This document shows, in pieces, positions 1 through 6,655 of a DNA stretch of 24,890 nt; within the stretch, counting starts at the first letter, position 1; each line of letters opens with the position of its first letter. Source of the stretch: Planctomycetaceae bacterium UBA2671 (GTDB taxonomy: Bacteria > Planctomycetota > Planctomycetia > Planctomycetales > Planctomycetaceae); assembly GCA_002359185.1 (NCBI GenBank), contig DEML01000073.1, positions 17,512 to 42,401 of the forward strand, given 5' to 3'. The notes under the pieces were generated by a model that made no database searches, had not been told where the DNA came from, and saw only the letters and a list, made by a program, of their open reading frames with translations. Made by a program: the position numbers and the translations under genes.

Positions 1-17
1 GAGCGCCCCCGCCACCC
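1..17. repeat. Half copy of GC-rich dispersed repeat at window edge
   Basis: The first 17 bases (GAGCGCCCCCGCCACCC) are identical to the right arm of the inverted-repeat element at 10993-11078. Only one arm lies inside the window, so the rest of this copy would be to the left. It is probably a dispersed intergenic repeat. Confidence 0.8.
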
Positions 18-184
18 TGGTTTCAATGACTTTCGTATATGATTTGATTTTTGAGTTTTGTTAGCCGTTCTTAATAAAGTTGTGTTGAAAGGGCGATTCT
101 GTCAATTTTCGGATCATAATGCAAAGTGACCCATCGAGGTTTACGCATATCGTAGAAAAATCACTCAAATTAAGTGGAAACATA

Positions 185-796
185 ATGATGAACAGACCAG
201 AACCACCCAGCGGACACCAGTTCCGAATCGAAGAAAATGACTCGGGGACGACTCTTGCCTGGAAGCATCGACCGAATGACCCCATTCGCTTTTTATTCGG
301 TGGTTATTACTTTGTTTTTGGAATTATATTCATTTTTATGTCTTACTCTGATTTCACCCGAGCATTTAATAATCAAGAGAATACATTTGACATATTCAGA
401 ATGTTGGGGCCCTTTATTTTCCTGATTTTTTTCCCTTTGATCATGCTTTTGGCATACTTGTTTCTCAAAAGAAATCGGCTCGAGAAAATTGCCTTTAAAG
501 GACAGGAACTGATTTTCCAAGATGGAAAAGGGCCAATCTCTGTTATCAATTTCCACTGGTTAGGAAAGAAACGGCACAACTTCAACCCGATTTCATTCGT
601 GTTCAGCAAAGCGAAAAGCTATTCCTTCAATCGTTCTGATGTCGACCGGATCATCCTCGAAGGTTTCGGCCAGCAACAACGACTCCGTTTTGATGATGGA
701 GCAGTTCGAGTAGAAATCGGCGAATATCTCCGCGAGCCGGAACGAGAGTGGCTCTTTGAACAAATCCAGCAATGGAGAAGTGCCGGAGATAATTAG
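185..796 (+). CDS. Two-helix membrane protein of unknown function
   Basis: I do not recognise a family. From the start used here the protein is 203 residues: a polar N-terminus (1-35), two hydrophobic segments at about 36-54 and 72-94, then a soluble C-terminal half (95-203) rich in charged and aromatic residues. That C-terminal half is likely cytoplasmic or membrane-associated. An in-frame ATG at 119 would add 22 residues. I prefer the ATG at 185 because GTGGA lies six bases upstream, and because the added residues look unlike a natural N-terminus; GGA also sits upstream of 119, so this is not decided. It stands alone, with dispersed repeats downstream and the murB terminus beyond. Function cannot be inferred from context. 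Confidence 0.7.
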   Translation: MMNRPEPPSGHQFRIEENDSGTTLAWKHRPNDPIRFLFGGYYFVFGIIFIFMSYSDFTRAFNNQENTFDIFRMLGPFIFLIFFPLIMLLAYLFLKRNRLEKIAFKGQELIFQDGKGPISVINFHWLGKKRHNFNPISFVFSKAKSYSFNRSDVDRIILEGFGQQQRLRFDDGAVRVEIGEYLREPEREWLFEQIQQWRSAGDN

Positions 797-831
797 GCAA
801 CAATTATCCTTTTTAAATAGAAATTAAAAAT

Positions 832-909
832 CACGCAAAGGCGCAAAGCCGCAAAGATTTTTCTTTCCACCTCGGATTGATTTTCTTTGCGGCTTTGCGC
901 CTTTGCGTG
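832..909. repeat. Perfect 25-bp inverted repeat, CGCAAAGGCGCAAAG family
   Basis: The arms at 832-856 and 885-909 are perfect reverse complements over 25 bases and are separated by 28 bases. Each arm is itself built from CGCAAAG/GCGCAAAGCC units. From memory, repeats of this type are scattered through many planctomycete and other bacterial genomes. It lies between the 185-796 gene and the end of murB, which converge, so its transcript could fold into a strong hairpin. No T-run typical of an intrinsic terminator follows it. Confidence 0.9.
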
Positions 910-974
910 AAAAAAATATAAATTCACTTTGACACACTCACTCGCGCTTCGTGATTGTCAACCACATCGAATTT

Positions 975-996
975 CGTCAGGCAGTGCCTGACCTAC
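975..996. repeat. Solo copy of the GTCAGGC..GCCTGACCTAC repeat
   Basis: A short palindromic unit, with GTCAGGC and GCCTGAC flanking a two-base centre and followed by CTAC. It closely matches each arm of the element at 17992-18059, differing in the centre (AG here, ACA-type there). It is a single unit of a dispersed repeat family. Confidence 0.7.
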
Positions 997-1026
997 CGCT
1001 TTATTTCCAATCATCTTGAAAATGGT

Positions 1027-1914
1027 CTAATTCGGCCAGACTTTGATTTCAAGATCGAGTTCGACACCATGTTCATTAGAGACTTTGGAGCGAACCAGGT
1101 CGATCAGTCGCATCACATCCGAACTGGTGCAGTTTTCGTGGGTGACGATGAAGTTGGCGTGGATATCGCTCACTTCACAATCTCCGACTCGCGTCCCTTT
1201 CAAGCCGGCTTGATCGATCAGAGTTCCCGCAGAAAGTCCCGGCGGGTTCTTGAAGATGCAACCTGCAGACTGTGAAGACATCGGCTGTGAAGAACGTTTC
1301 ATGATCCAGGTTTTGCGCAGTCGCTTGGTAATTTCATGCGGATCATCCGCAGCCAGATTCAGCGTCGCTCCCAACACGACAGCGGCATCGATATGACTGG
1401 TTCGATATTCAAAGCCGATCAGATCAGCAGAAATGGTTTCCTGCTGACCGTCATGGGTCAAAACAGAAATCGATTCGACTTTTGTGCCGATATCGCCTGT
1501 TTTGCTACCGGCGTTGCCGACGATTGCTCCGCCGATTGTTCCGGGAATGCCTGCCAGATCTTCCAGACCTGTCAAACCGGAGGCAACTGAGCGGGATATC
1601 ACATGCGAAAGCAATGCCCCTGCCCCTGCTGTGACTGTGGTCCCTTCGACAGTCACTTCGGAAAACTCGCCAGCTGAAAGGCGAATCACGACTCCGCTCA
1701 CGCCGTCGTCGCGGATCAACAGATTCGAACCTTCGCCGAGCACGTGGACCACCAGTTTTTCTTCGCGGCAACAGTTCAGAACCTTAATCAACTCTTCAGT
1801 TGAACGGGGCTCGACGAAATACTGAGCCGGTCCGCCCAGTTTCAGCCAGGTGTATGGGGCGAGAGGTTCGTCCTCTCGAAGTATTTCAGCAAATGAATCC
1901 AGGCAGCTCATCAT
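1027..1914 (-). CDS. murB: UDP-N-acetylenolpyruvoylglucosamine reductase MurB
   Basis: FAD- and NADPH-dependent enzyme that reduces UDP-GlcNAc-enolpyruvate to UDP-MurNAc in the cytoplasm, the second committed step of peptidoglycan synthesis. With the ATG at 1914 it is 295 residues. Visible signatures are the FAD-binding LGEGSNLLIRDDG (about 60-71), GIPGTIGGAIVGNAG (122-136), the catalytic-Arg segment EYRTS (R171), AGCIFKNP (C219) and the C-terminal Glu in ELDLEIKVW (E289). Position 219 is Cys where E. coli MurB has the proton-donating Ser; Cys may serve the same role. The frame is open to a TTG at 1941, but two adjacent ATG codons (1914, 1911) follow a GGA, and murC ends at 1886, so the genes overlap by 29 bases. 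This suggests coupled translation. Confidence 0.96.
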   Translation of the reverse strand: MMSCLDSFAEILREDEPLAPYTWLKLGGPAQYFVEPRSTEELIKVLNCCREEKLVVHVLGEGSNLLIRDDGVSGVVIRLSAGEFSEVTVEGTTVTAGAGALLSHVISRSVASGLTGLEDLAGIPGTIGGAIVGNAGSKTGDIGTKVESISVLTHDGQQETISADLIGFEYRTSHIDAAVVLGATLNLAADDPHEITKRLRKTWIMKRSSQPMSSQSAGCIFKNPPGLSAGTLIDQAGLKGTRVGDCEVSDIHANFIVTHENCTSSDVMRLIDLVRSKVSNEHGVELDLEIKVWPN

Positions 1915-3301
1915 AAATCCGATCAATATTTCCTGCACCAAGTGTCGCGATGACTTCCTCGCGACCGTTCGGCACGGTCTTCCATGAATCGTCTAAACTG
2001 GAACACAAATGGTCAAGGCTCGGGCAATACTCAAACTGCCCACCTTGCCGATTTCCCGCTTCGACGAGTCGACGTGGCACCGATTCTACTCGATCATCAG
2101 CCGTCTCGCGAGCAGCGAACACCGGCAGAAGCGTGACTTTTTCCGCTGGCAGCAAAGCCGCGACGAATTCTTCAAATAAGGCTTCCGTCCGCTGAACCTG
2201 ATGCGGCTGAAAAATCACATGCCTCGGTTTTTCGCCAAATTTTTGTCGCAAGGCATTCAAGGTCGCCCGTATTTCACTCGGATGGTGCGCGTAATCATCA
2301 ATAAAAATGGCTCCGGAACTGTGATTCCGCTGCTGAAATCGCCGTTCGACTCCCGGAAAACTCATCAATCCTGTCGTGATATCCGACCAGTCGACTTTCA
2401 ATTGAAGAGCCAGTAACAAAGCAGCAGTGGCATTCTGGATTTGATGAATTCCGTAAACGGGAGCCTGCAGCATTGCAGAAATGCCGGTATGACTCGTCAC
2501 AAAAAAATCGACTCCCACTTTGTGCTGAATGATATTGGAAATCGTCCACAGAGTATCGGTTTCGAGAAGTTCGATATCGAGCTCTTCCTTCAACGTGAAC
2601 CATTGTCTGGAGCATTTCGCGGCTTCTGCTGCAATTCGGGTCGCGGGACAATCCGCATTCAAGATCAGACAGCCCTCACTGCTGACTTGATCACAAAATT
2701 TGCGAAAGACTTCCGTTACAGAATTCAAATCGGGGTAACAATCGAAATGATCCGTTTCTATTCCCAGTACAGCCGCATATTGGGGAGAGAGTTCCAGCAG
2801 AGATTGCCGAAACTCACAGGCTTCTGCGATCAGGATGGATTCCTGACCTGCATAGCCCCATTTATCAGAGCCGATCGTTTTACCACCTGCGATTAATCCC
2901 ACGCTACGATCAGCTTCTCGCAGGAGATGCCCCAATATAAGGGAAGTCGTGGTTTTCCCATGCGTCCCGGCAATAGCGACTCCGGTATGTTCATTAAAAA
3001 GCTTACCGAGAAAACTCACATAACTGAACTGCGGTATTTCTCTCAGGCTTGCCGCTTCTCGTTCCGGATTCAATTCAGGAATCGCCAGACTGTGAATACA
3101 GACAGTCGTTTCCAGCGGAATGTTATCGCAATGATGCCCATCGAAAAGCGAAACACCACGAGCCATGAAATGAGAACGGAGAGTTGAAGAGATCGCTTGA
3201 TCGGAGCCAGAAATTGTCCATCCGGAATCGAGCAGATAGTCAGCCAGTGAACGCAAACCGGCTCCCGAAATCCCGATCAAATGTGCGTGAGTCTGGTTCA
3301 A
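1886..3301 (-). CDS. murC: UDP-N-acetylmuramate--L-alanine ligase MurC
   Basis: ATP-dependent cytoplasmic ligase that attaches L-Ala to UDP-MurNAc, opening the stem-peptide pathway. At 471 residues it has the usual three-domain Mur ligase layout: N-terminal nucleotide-sugar domain starting HLIGISGAG (7-15), ATP-binding P-loop GTHGKTTTS (112-120), metal and substrate segments EACEFRQS (160-167) and ETDHFDCYPD (182-191), GVERRFQ (317-323) and the conserved DDYAHHPSEI (335-344). The start used is a TTG at 3301, the only plausible initiation codon after an upstream in-frame stop; GAG lies seven bases before it. It is followed directly by murB with overlap. A dispersed inverted repeat separates it from fur, so it may have its own promoter or be read through from fur. 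Confidence 0.96.
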   Translation of the reverse strand: MNQTHAHLIGISGAGLRSLADYLLDSGWTISGSDQAISSTLRSHFMARGVSLFDGHHCDNIPLETTVCIHSLAIPELNPEREAASLREIPQFSYVSFLGKLFNEHTGVAIAGTHGKTTTSLILGHLLREADRSVGLIAGGKTIGSDKWGYAGQESILIAEACEFRQSLLELSPQYAAVLGIETDHFDCYPDLNSVTEVFRKFCDQVSSEGCLILNADCPATRIAAEAAKCSRQWFTLKEELDIELLETDTLWTISNIIQHKVGVDFFVTSHTGISAMLQAPVYGIHQIQNATAALLLALQLKVDWSDITTGLMSFPGVERRFQQRNHSSGAIFIDDYAHHPSEIRATLNALRQKFGEKPRHVIFQPHQVQRTEALFEEFVAALLPAEKVTLLPVFAARETADDRVESVPRRLVEAGNRQGGQFEYCPSLDHLCSSLDDSWKTVPNGREEVIATLGAGNIDRIYDELPGFIC

Positions 3302-3323
3302 TTGATACTCAAGCTAATACCAA

Positions 3324-3392
3324 GTGCCACGGCTCTATAAGCCGTGATTGTGCGTTTTCTTTTGGATCGCACGGCTCACAGAGCCGTGGCAC
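3324..3392. repeat. Inverted repeat, GTGCCACGGCTC family, between fur and murC
   Basis: Arms at 3324-3346 and 3370-3392 are 23 bases each and reverse complementary except for two positions near the middle. Each arm also contains a smaller GGCTC/GAGCC-like palindrome. The spacer is 23 bases. It lies between the fur-like gene and murC, both on the minus strand, and would form a hairpin in a readthrough transcript. There is no T-run after it. I recall this sequence type as common in planctomycete intergenic DNA. Confidence 0.85.
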
Positions 3393-3443
3393 AGTCTTTT
3401 CTCTCGCTCTCAAGGGCACCTCGGGAACAAGAATAAACCAACC

Positions 3444-3938
3444 TCAAATCATATCAAGTTTGCGATGGCGTCGAACGGGAGCTTTGCGGCAACTGCTGCA
3501 CAGACCGAAGACTTCGAGACGATGCCCGTCTTGATAGAAGCCCATCGAATCAGCGATTTCTTCCAGAATCGCTTTGATCTGTTCATTATGAAATTCTTCG
3601 AGGTTTCCACATTTGCGACAGATCAAATGATCGTGTTGGGGGTAGCCGTAATCGTGTTCCCAGATTTCGCTGCCATTTGGACGAGCGACTTTACGGATCA
3701 GTCCGGCTGCTTCCATCGATTCCAGCGTTCGATAAACCGTCGAACGGCTCACACGTTTGCGACCGCTGACTTTCAGGCGATCCGACAATTCCTCGGCATC
3801 GAAATGTTCGTGATTGTCGAAGACTTCGTCGACAATAATTTCACGTTCCGGCGTGAGTCGCATTTTTTGTGTCGCCAGATATTCACGAAATTTCTCTTTC
3901 GGACTGGCGGAAACTTCCACGGTTCCCAAACTGCTCAC
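3444..3938 (-). CDS. Fur-family metal-responsive transcriptional regulator
   Basis: A Fur/Zur/PerR-type dimeric repressor that binds DNA when loaded with a metal ion. At 164 residues it has the usual length. The N-terminal winged helix includes RLTPEREIIVDEVF (27-40), HEHFDAEEL (43-51) and the recognition region VSRSTVYRTLE (63-73). The C-terminal half has HDHLICRKCG (102-111; C107, C110), H117, H139 and a second pair C147/C150, so both Cys pairs of a structural zinc site are present. The overall pattern is closest to Fur, but metal specificity cannot be settled by eye. The start is a GTG at 3938 with AGGAG 11 bases upstream. It follows the flgM-like gene by 40 bases, so the two are probably cotranscribed. 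Confidence 0.93.
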   Translation of the reverse strand: MSSLGTVEVSASPKEKFREYLATQKMRLTPEREIIVDEVFDNHEHFDAEELSDRLKVSGRKRVSRSTVYRTLESMEAAGLIRKVARPNGSEIWEHDYGYPQHDHLICRKCGNLEEFHNEQIKAILEEIADSMGFYQDGHRLEVFGLCSSCRKAPVRRHRKLDMI

Positions 3939-3978
3939 GGTCGTTCATTCTCCTGCGGTGCAAATCTGCGCCACGTAA

Positions 3979-4281
3979 TTACCCATTATCGGTTTGTATT
4001 TGCTGTAGAAACTTAACGAGGGCTGATTCCAGTTTCTCGTCGGTATCGTAATTTCCCTGCTGAATCTCATCACGAATTCGCGCGATCAGATCGGCTCGTG
4101 AGGGATCGTTTTCTTCGATCGATTGCAATTCAGCCATCATGCGCGCCATCGGGGAAATGTCCAGCTCATCGGAGGGGATATTGATTCGAGAATTCGAATC
4201 CACCCCCGTCTGCTGAGCCGGAATTTGATTCTTCGAAACAGGCCAACTGCCGCTCGTGGATCCGATTCCTGAAATATTCAT
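3979..4281 (-). CDS. flgM: FlgM-like anti-sigma-28 factor
   Basis: A small protein of 100 residues resembling FlgM, which holds flagellar sigma factor FliA inactive until the hook-basal body is complete and FlgM is exported. The N-terminal half is low in structure (Ser, Asn, Pro, Gln rich). The C-terminal part carries the FlgM-type helices: ELDISPMARMMAELQ (39-53), then RADLIARIRDEIQQGNYDTD (62-81) and EKLESALVKFL (82-92). The R-x-x-x-I-x-x-G-x-Y-x-x-x-x-K-L spacing matches known FlgM C-termini, and I recall short planctomycete FlgM-like proteins of this form. AGGGAGGG lies five bases before the ATG, a strong ribosome-binding site. No other flagellar gene is in the window. It heads the fur direction of transcription. 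Confidence 0.75.
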   Translation of the reverse strand: MNISGIGSTSGSWPVSKNQIPAQQTGVDSNSRINIPSDELDISPMARMMAELQSIEENDPSRADLIARIRDEIQQGNYDTDEKLESALVKFLQQIQTDNG

Positions 4282-4604
4282 TCACGCCCTCCCTGTCGTG
4301 TTCGATTTTAAAAGATCGCCTGCTGAATCATTTCAACAAATATTTAGGGACAGTCCATTAATGAAGGCGAACCGCGATCCCTTTCAGCAATCTTATAATT
4401 TGATCGTGACAATCTGATTGTACGTCCAAGACTCCTTTTAATTCAACAGGGAAATCCGAAACCGCCCATTTGTATAGATATTTTCTTGAATCGTGATCAC
4501 GTTTTTTTCGAATCTCTACGTCGGATCGATAACATTTATCCAGTCCATCGAATATGCTGCCTCGCATCAGGTTTTACTGATTTCACTTTGGGAATGGAGG
4601 GGGC
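4282..4604. other. Divergent intergenic region, flgM-like / gntP
   Basis: This 323-base region separates two divergently transcribed genes and should hold both promoters. The gntP side ends in a clear GGAGG. On the minus strand a TTGAAA is followed at slightly long spacing by TAAAAT before the flgM-like gene, a weak promoter candidate. A 69-codon minus-strand ORF at 4358-4567 lacks a ribosome-binding site and was not called. Confidence 0.5.
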
Positions 4605-5969
4605 ATGTCTCCGCTGCTGATTCTGTTGATTGGCATTTTGATTGTTGTGGGCATCATCGTTTTTTTGCGATTGGGTGCCTTTATCGCTTTATTGACGGCC
4701 GCTGTTGTCGTCAGCCTGCTCGCTCCGGGCGATTGGGTCGATAAAATACCGCGAATGGCAACCGCATTCGGGAATACAGCCGGGGCGATTGGACTGGTCA
4801 TAGCCGCAGCTACTATTATTGGCCGATGCCTCCTGTTAAGTGGAGGAGCCGATCGGATTGTGAGTTCGACCCTGAAATTATTCGGTCAGGAAAAAGGGGG
4901 ACTCGCCCTGATGTCGAGCGGTTTTATCCTTTCTGTGCCTGTCTTTTTCGATACCGTATTCTATCTGCTTGTTCCGCTGGCCCAATCGATGTATCGCCAG
5001 ACGGGGAAAAATTATGTCCGATTTCTTGTCGCCATTGCAGCTGGAGCCGTGATTACGCACACGCTCGTTCCACCGACTCCCGGCCCCTTGTTCATGGCTG
5101 ATGCCCTGAATGTAGACATGACGACGATGATTCTAATTGGTGGTATCATCGGATTTCCGTGCGCCTTGATCGGCCTCGGTTATGCGTATTGGATTGATGG
5201 AAAAATCAATATCTCACCTGAACGACTCACCGAATTTCTTCCGAAAGCCAAAGAGGAAGATTCTCCACCTCCCAGCCTGTTCGCCTCTCTGCTACCGATT
5301 GCCTTGCCTGTTCTTTTAATTTCAGGAGTCACTTTCGGAGGCCGCTTTCTCGGGAAGGATTATTCCTCGCCGATTTGGAATATCATGCTGGAACTGGGCG
5401 ATAAAAATGTCGCGATGCTGCTGGCCGCAGTGGCTGCCATTATTGTTTACGTTCGACAGAAAAGGCCCTCATTTGACGACCTTTCCCATGAAATCCAGCT
5501 CTCTTTAAGCAGTGGAAGCGTGATCATTCTAATCACCGCAGCAGGTGGTTCCTTTGGAGCGATGTTGAAGACAGCGGATGTTGGCACTGCCGTGCAGCAA
5601 TTGTTCAGTGCGGAAGCTGCCAGTCAGGGGTTATTTTTGATGGCAATCGGCTATGGGCTGGCTTTTTTACTGAAAATCGCCCAAGGCTCTGGCACTGTTT
5701 CCATGATGGCCGCCTCGTCTATGATCGCCGCTTTGATTCCCCCCGGAGATGCTATGGGGATTCATCCGGTTTATCTGGCATTATCGATCGGATTTGGATC
5801 GCTCGGAATTTCCTGGATGAACGATAGCGGCTTCTGGGTCTTCTCACAAATGGGAGGACTGACCGAATGGGAAGCGATTAAAACCTGGACAGCCTTGCTG
5901 GCAATATTGAGCGTTGCTGGTTTTCTTATGACAATTGGACTGGCGATTGTTCTTCCGAATGCGTTTTAA
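4605..5969 (+). CDS. GntP-family organic acid (gluconate-type) permease
   Basis: An inner-membrane proton symporter of the GntP family, whose characterised members import gluconate and related sugar acids (idonate, fructuronate, glycerate). At 454 residues it has the family length and about a dozen hydrophobic segments. Recognisable family motifs are SVPVFFDTVFYLLVPLA (about 108-124), HTLVPPTPGPLFMA (151-164), AQGSGTVSMMAA (359-370) and SWMNDSGFWVFSQMGG (402-417). GGAGG sits six bases upstream of the ATG. No sugar-acid kinase or dehydratase lies next to it, so the substrate is unresolved. It ends 28 bases from the convergent pilin-like gene. Confidence 0.93.
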   Translation: MSPLLILLIGILIVVGIIVFLRLGAFIALLTAAVVVSLLAPGDWVDKIPRMATAFGNTAGAIGLVIAAATIIGRCLLLSGGADRIVSSTLKLFGQEKGGLALMSSGFILSVPVFFDTVFYLLVPLAQSMYRQTGKNYVRFLVAIAAGAVITHTLVPPTPGPLFMADALNVDMTTMILIGGIIGFPCALIGLGYAYWIDGKINISPERLTEFLPKAKEEDSPPPSLFASLLPIALPVLLISGVTFGGRFLGKDYSSPIWNIMLELGDKNVAMLLAAVAAIIVYVRQKRPSFDDLSHEIQLSLSSGSVIILITAAGGSFGAMLKTADVGTAVQQLFSAEAASQGLFLMAIGYGLAFLLKIAQGSGTVSMMAASSMIAALIPPGDAMGIHPVYLALSIGFGSLGISWMNDSGFWVFSQMGGLTEWEAIKTWTALLAILSVAGFLMTIGLAIVLPNAF

Positions 5970-5997
5970 TGCCTGTTACACAAGCAATAGGTGTTGA

Positions 5998-6330
5998 TTA
6001 AAGCCGCTTTGGCCCCTCATTCACCGGCACATCGCAGGAAATATCGCACTGGTCATTATCGCAATCGTCCTGAGAATCCCCAGCCGCCGAACCTCTGGTG
6101 TAAGCGGAAAAGCCACCATTACCAAAGTCTTTTTCTTTAGAAAACCCGGTGTACCAATAGCTCTGGTTAGAATTACCAGTCGCATCACCAATATCATTCA
6201 GTTCAGAAACTATCGCATGCTGAATTGAACTCAATCCGACGATCAAGCCTAGTATTAACACGGTGGCAATCAGAACCAGTTCAGCCGAAACGACAAAACC
6301 AGCCTCATCTCGAATAAACATCCTGATCAT
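5998..6330 (-). CDS. Flp/TadE-like pilin-type small exported protein
   Basis: A 110-residue protein with a short charged leader (MIRMFIRDEAG) followed by FVVSAELVLIATVLILGLIVGLSS (about 12-35). This is the pattern of type IVb (Flp) pilins and related pseudopilins: a basic leader, Gly before the processing site, a Glu at about +5 and one hydrophobic helix. The rest is polar, ending in an Asp/Cys-rich stretch (DDCDNDQCDISCD, about 88-100) that could bind metal or form disulfides. GAGGG lies eight bases before the ATG. No tad/cpa assembly genes are nearby. I recall similar orphan peptides in planctomycetes with the VVSAELVL core. The assignment rests on the N-terminus only. Confidence 0.65.
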   Translation of the reverse strand: MIRMFIRDEAGFVVSAELVLIATVLILGLIVGLSSIQHAIVSELNDIGDATGNSNQSYWYTGFSKEKDFGNGGFSAYTRGSAAGDSQDDCDNDQCDISCDVPVNEGPKRL

Positions 6331-6655
6331 AAATTTGCCCTCGACTCAACTTCGATGACGGTGATTACCAGCCCTGGTAAGAATTCCTCCACGCAATTTC
6401 CTGCATATTTGGTGCCAATAAAACAAATCCTTCCGGTTTTAATGGATAACCATTACTGTCGCAAATGGTGTACACCAATTGTGGTAATAACATTAAAGAT
6501 CGACAAGACACAATGGCTTAATTTTCTTAGAATTAAAAAACTGTCCAATTATTATGTATTAATCTGCTACGATCCCCCTAAACTCTCATCCACATCGCCT
6601 CATGCGATCATTAATGGACTGAACTCTTCAAATATCATTCAGAAATAACTTCGAC
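6331..6655. other. Divergent intergenic region, pilin-like / oxoprolinase
   Basis: This A+T-rich 325-base region has no convincing ORF and should hold the promoters of two divergent genes. A perfect 7+7 palindrome, TTACCAG-CC-CTGGTAA, lies at 6365-6380, about 35 bases upstream of the pilin-like start, and could be an operator. No clear ribosome-binding site precedes the oxoprolinase ATG. Confidence 0.5.

Noticed and set aside
832..909. CRISPR-like repeat
   Set aside because: Only two arms in inverted orientation and no regularly spaced direct repeats or cas genes.
955..1275. 106-codon plus-strand ORF
   Set aside because: It lies antisense to murB, has no ribosome-binding site, and its sequence reflects the murB codons.
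3348..4016. 222-codon plus-strand ORF antisense to fur
   Set aside because: The minus-strand Fur protein has full family signatures; the long plus frame is a shadow with Phe/Thr-rich composition.
4358..4567. 69-codon minus-strand ORF between flgM-like and gntP
   Set aside because: No ribosome-binding site, no recognisable motif, and it covers the likely gntP promoter. It could be a decayed gene, but the evidence is too thin to call.
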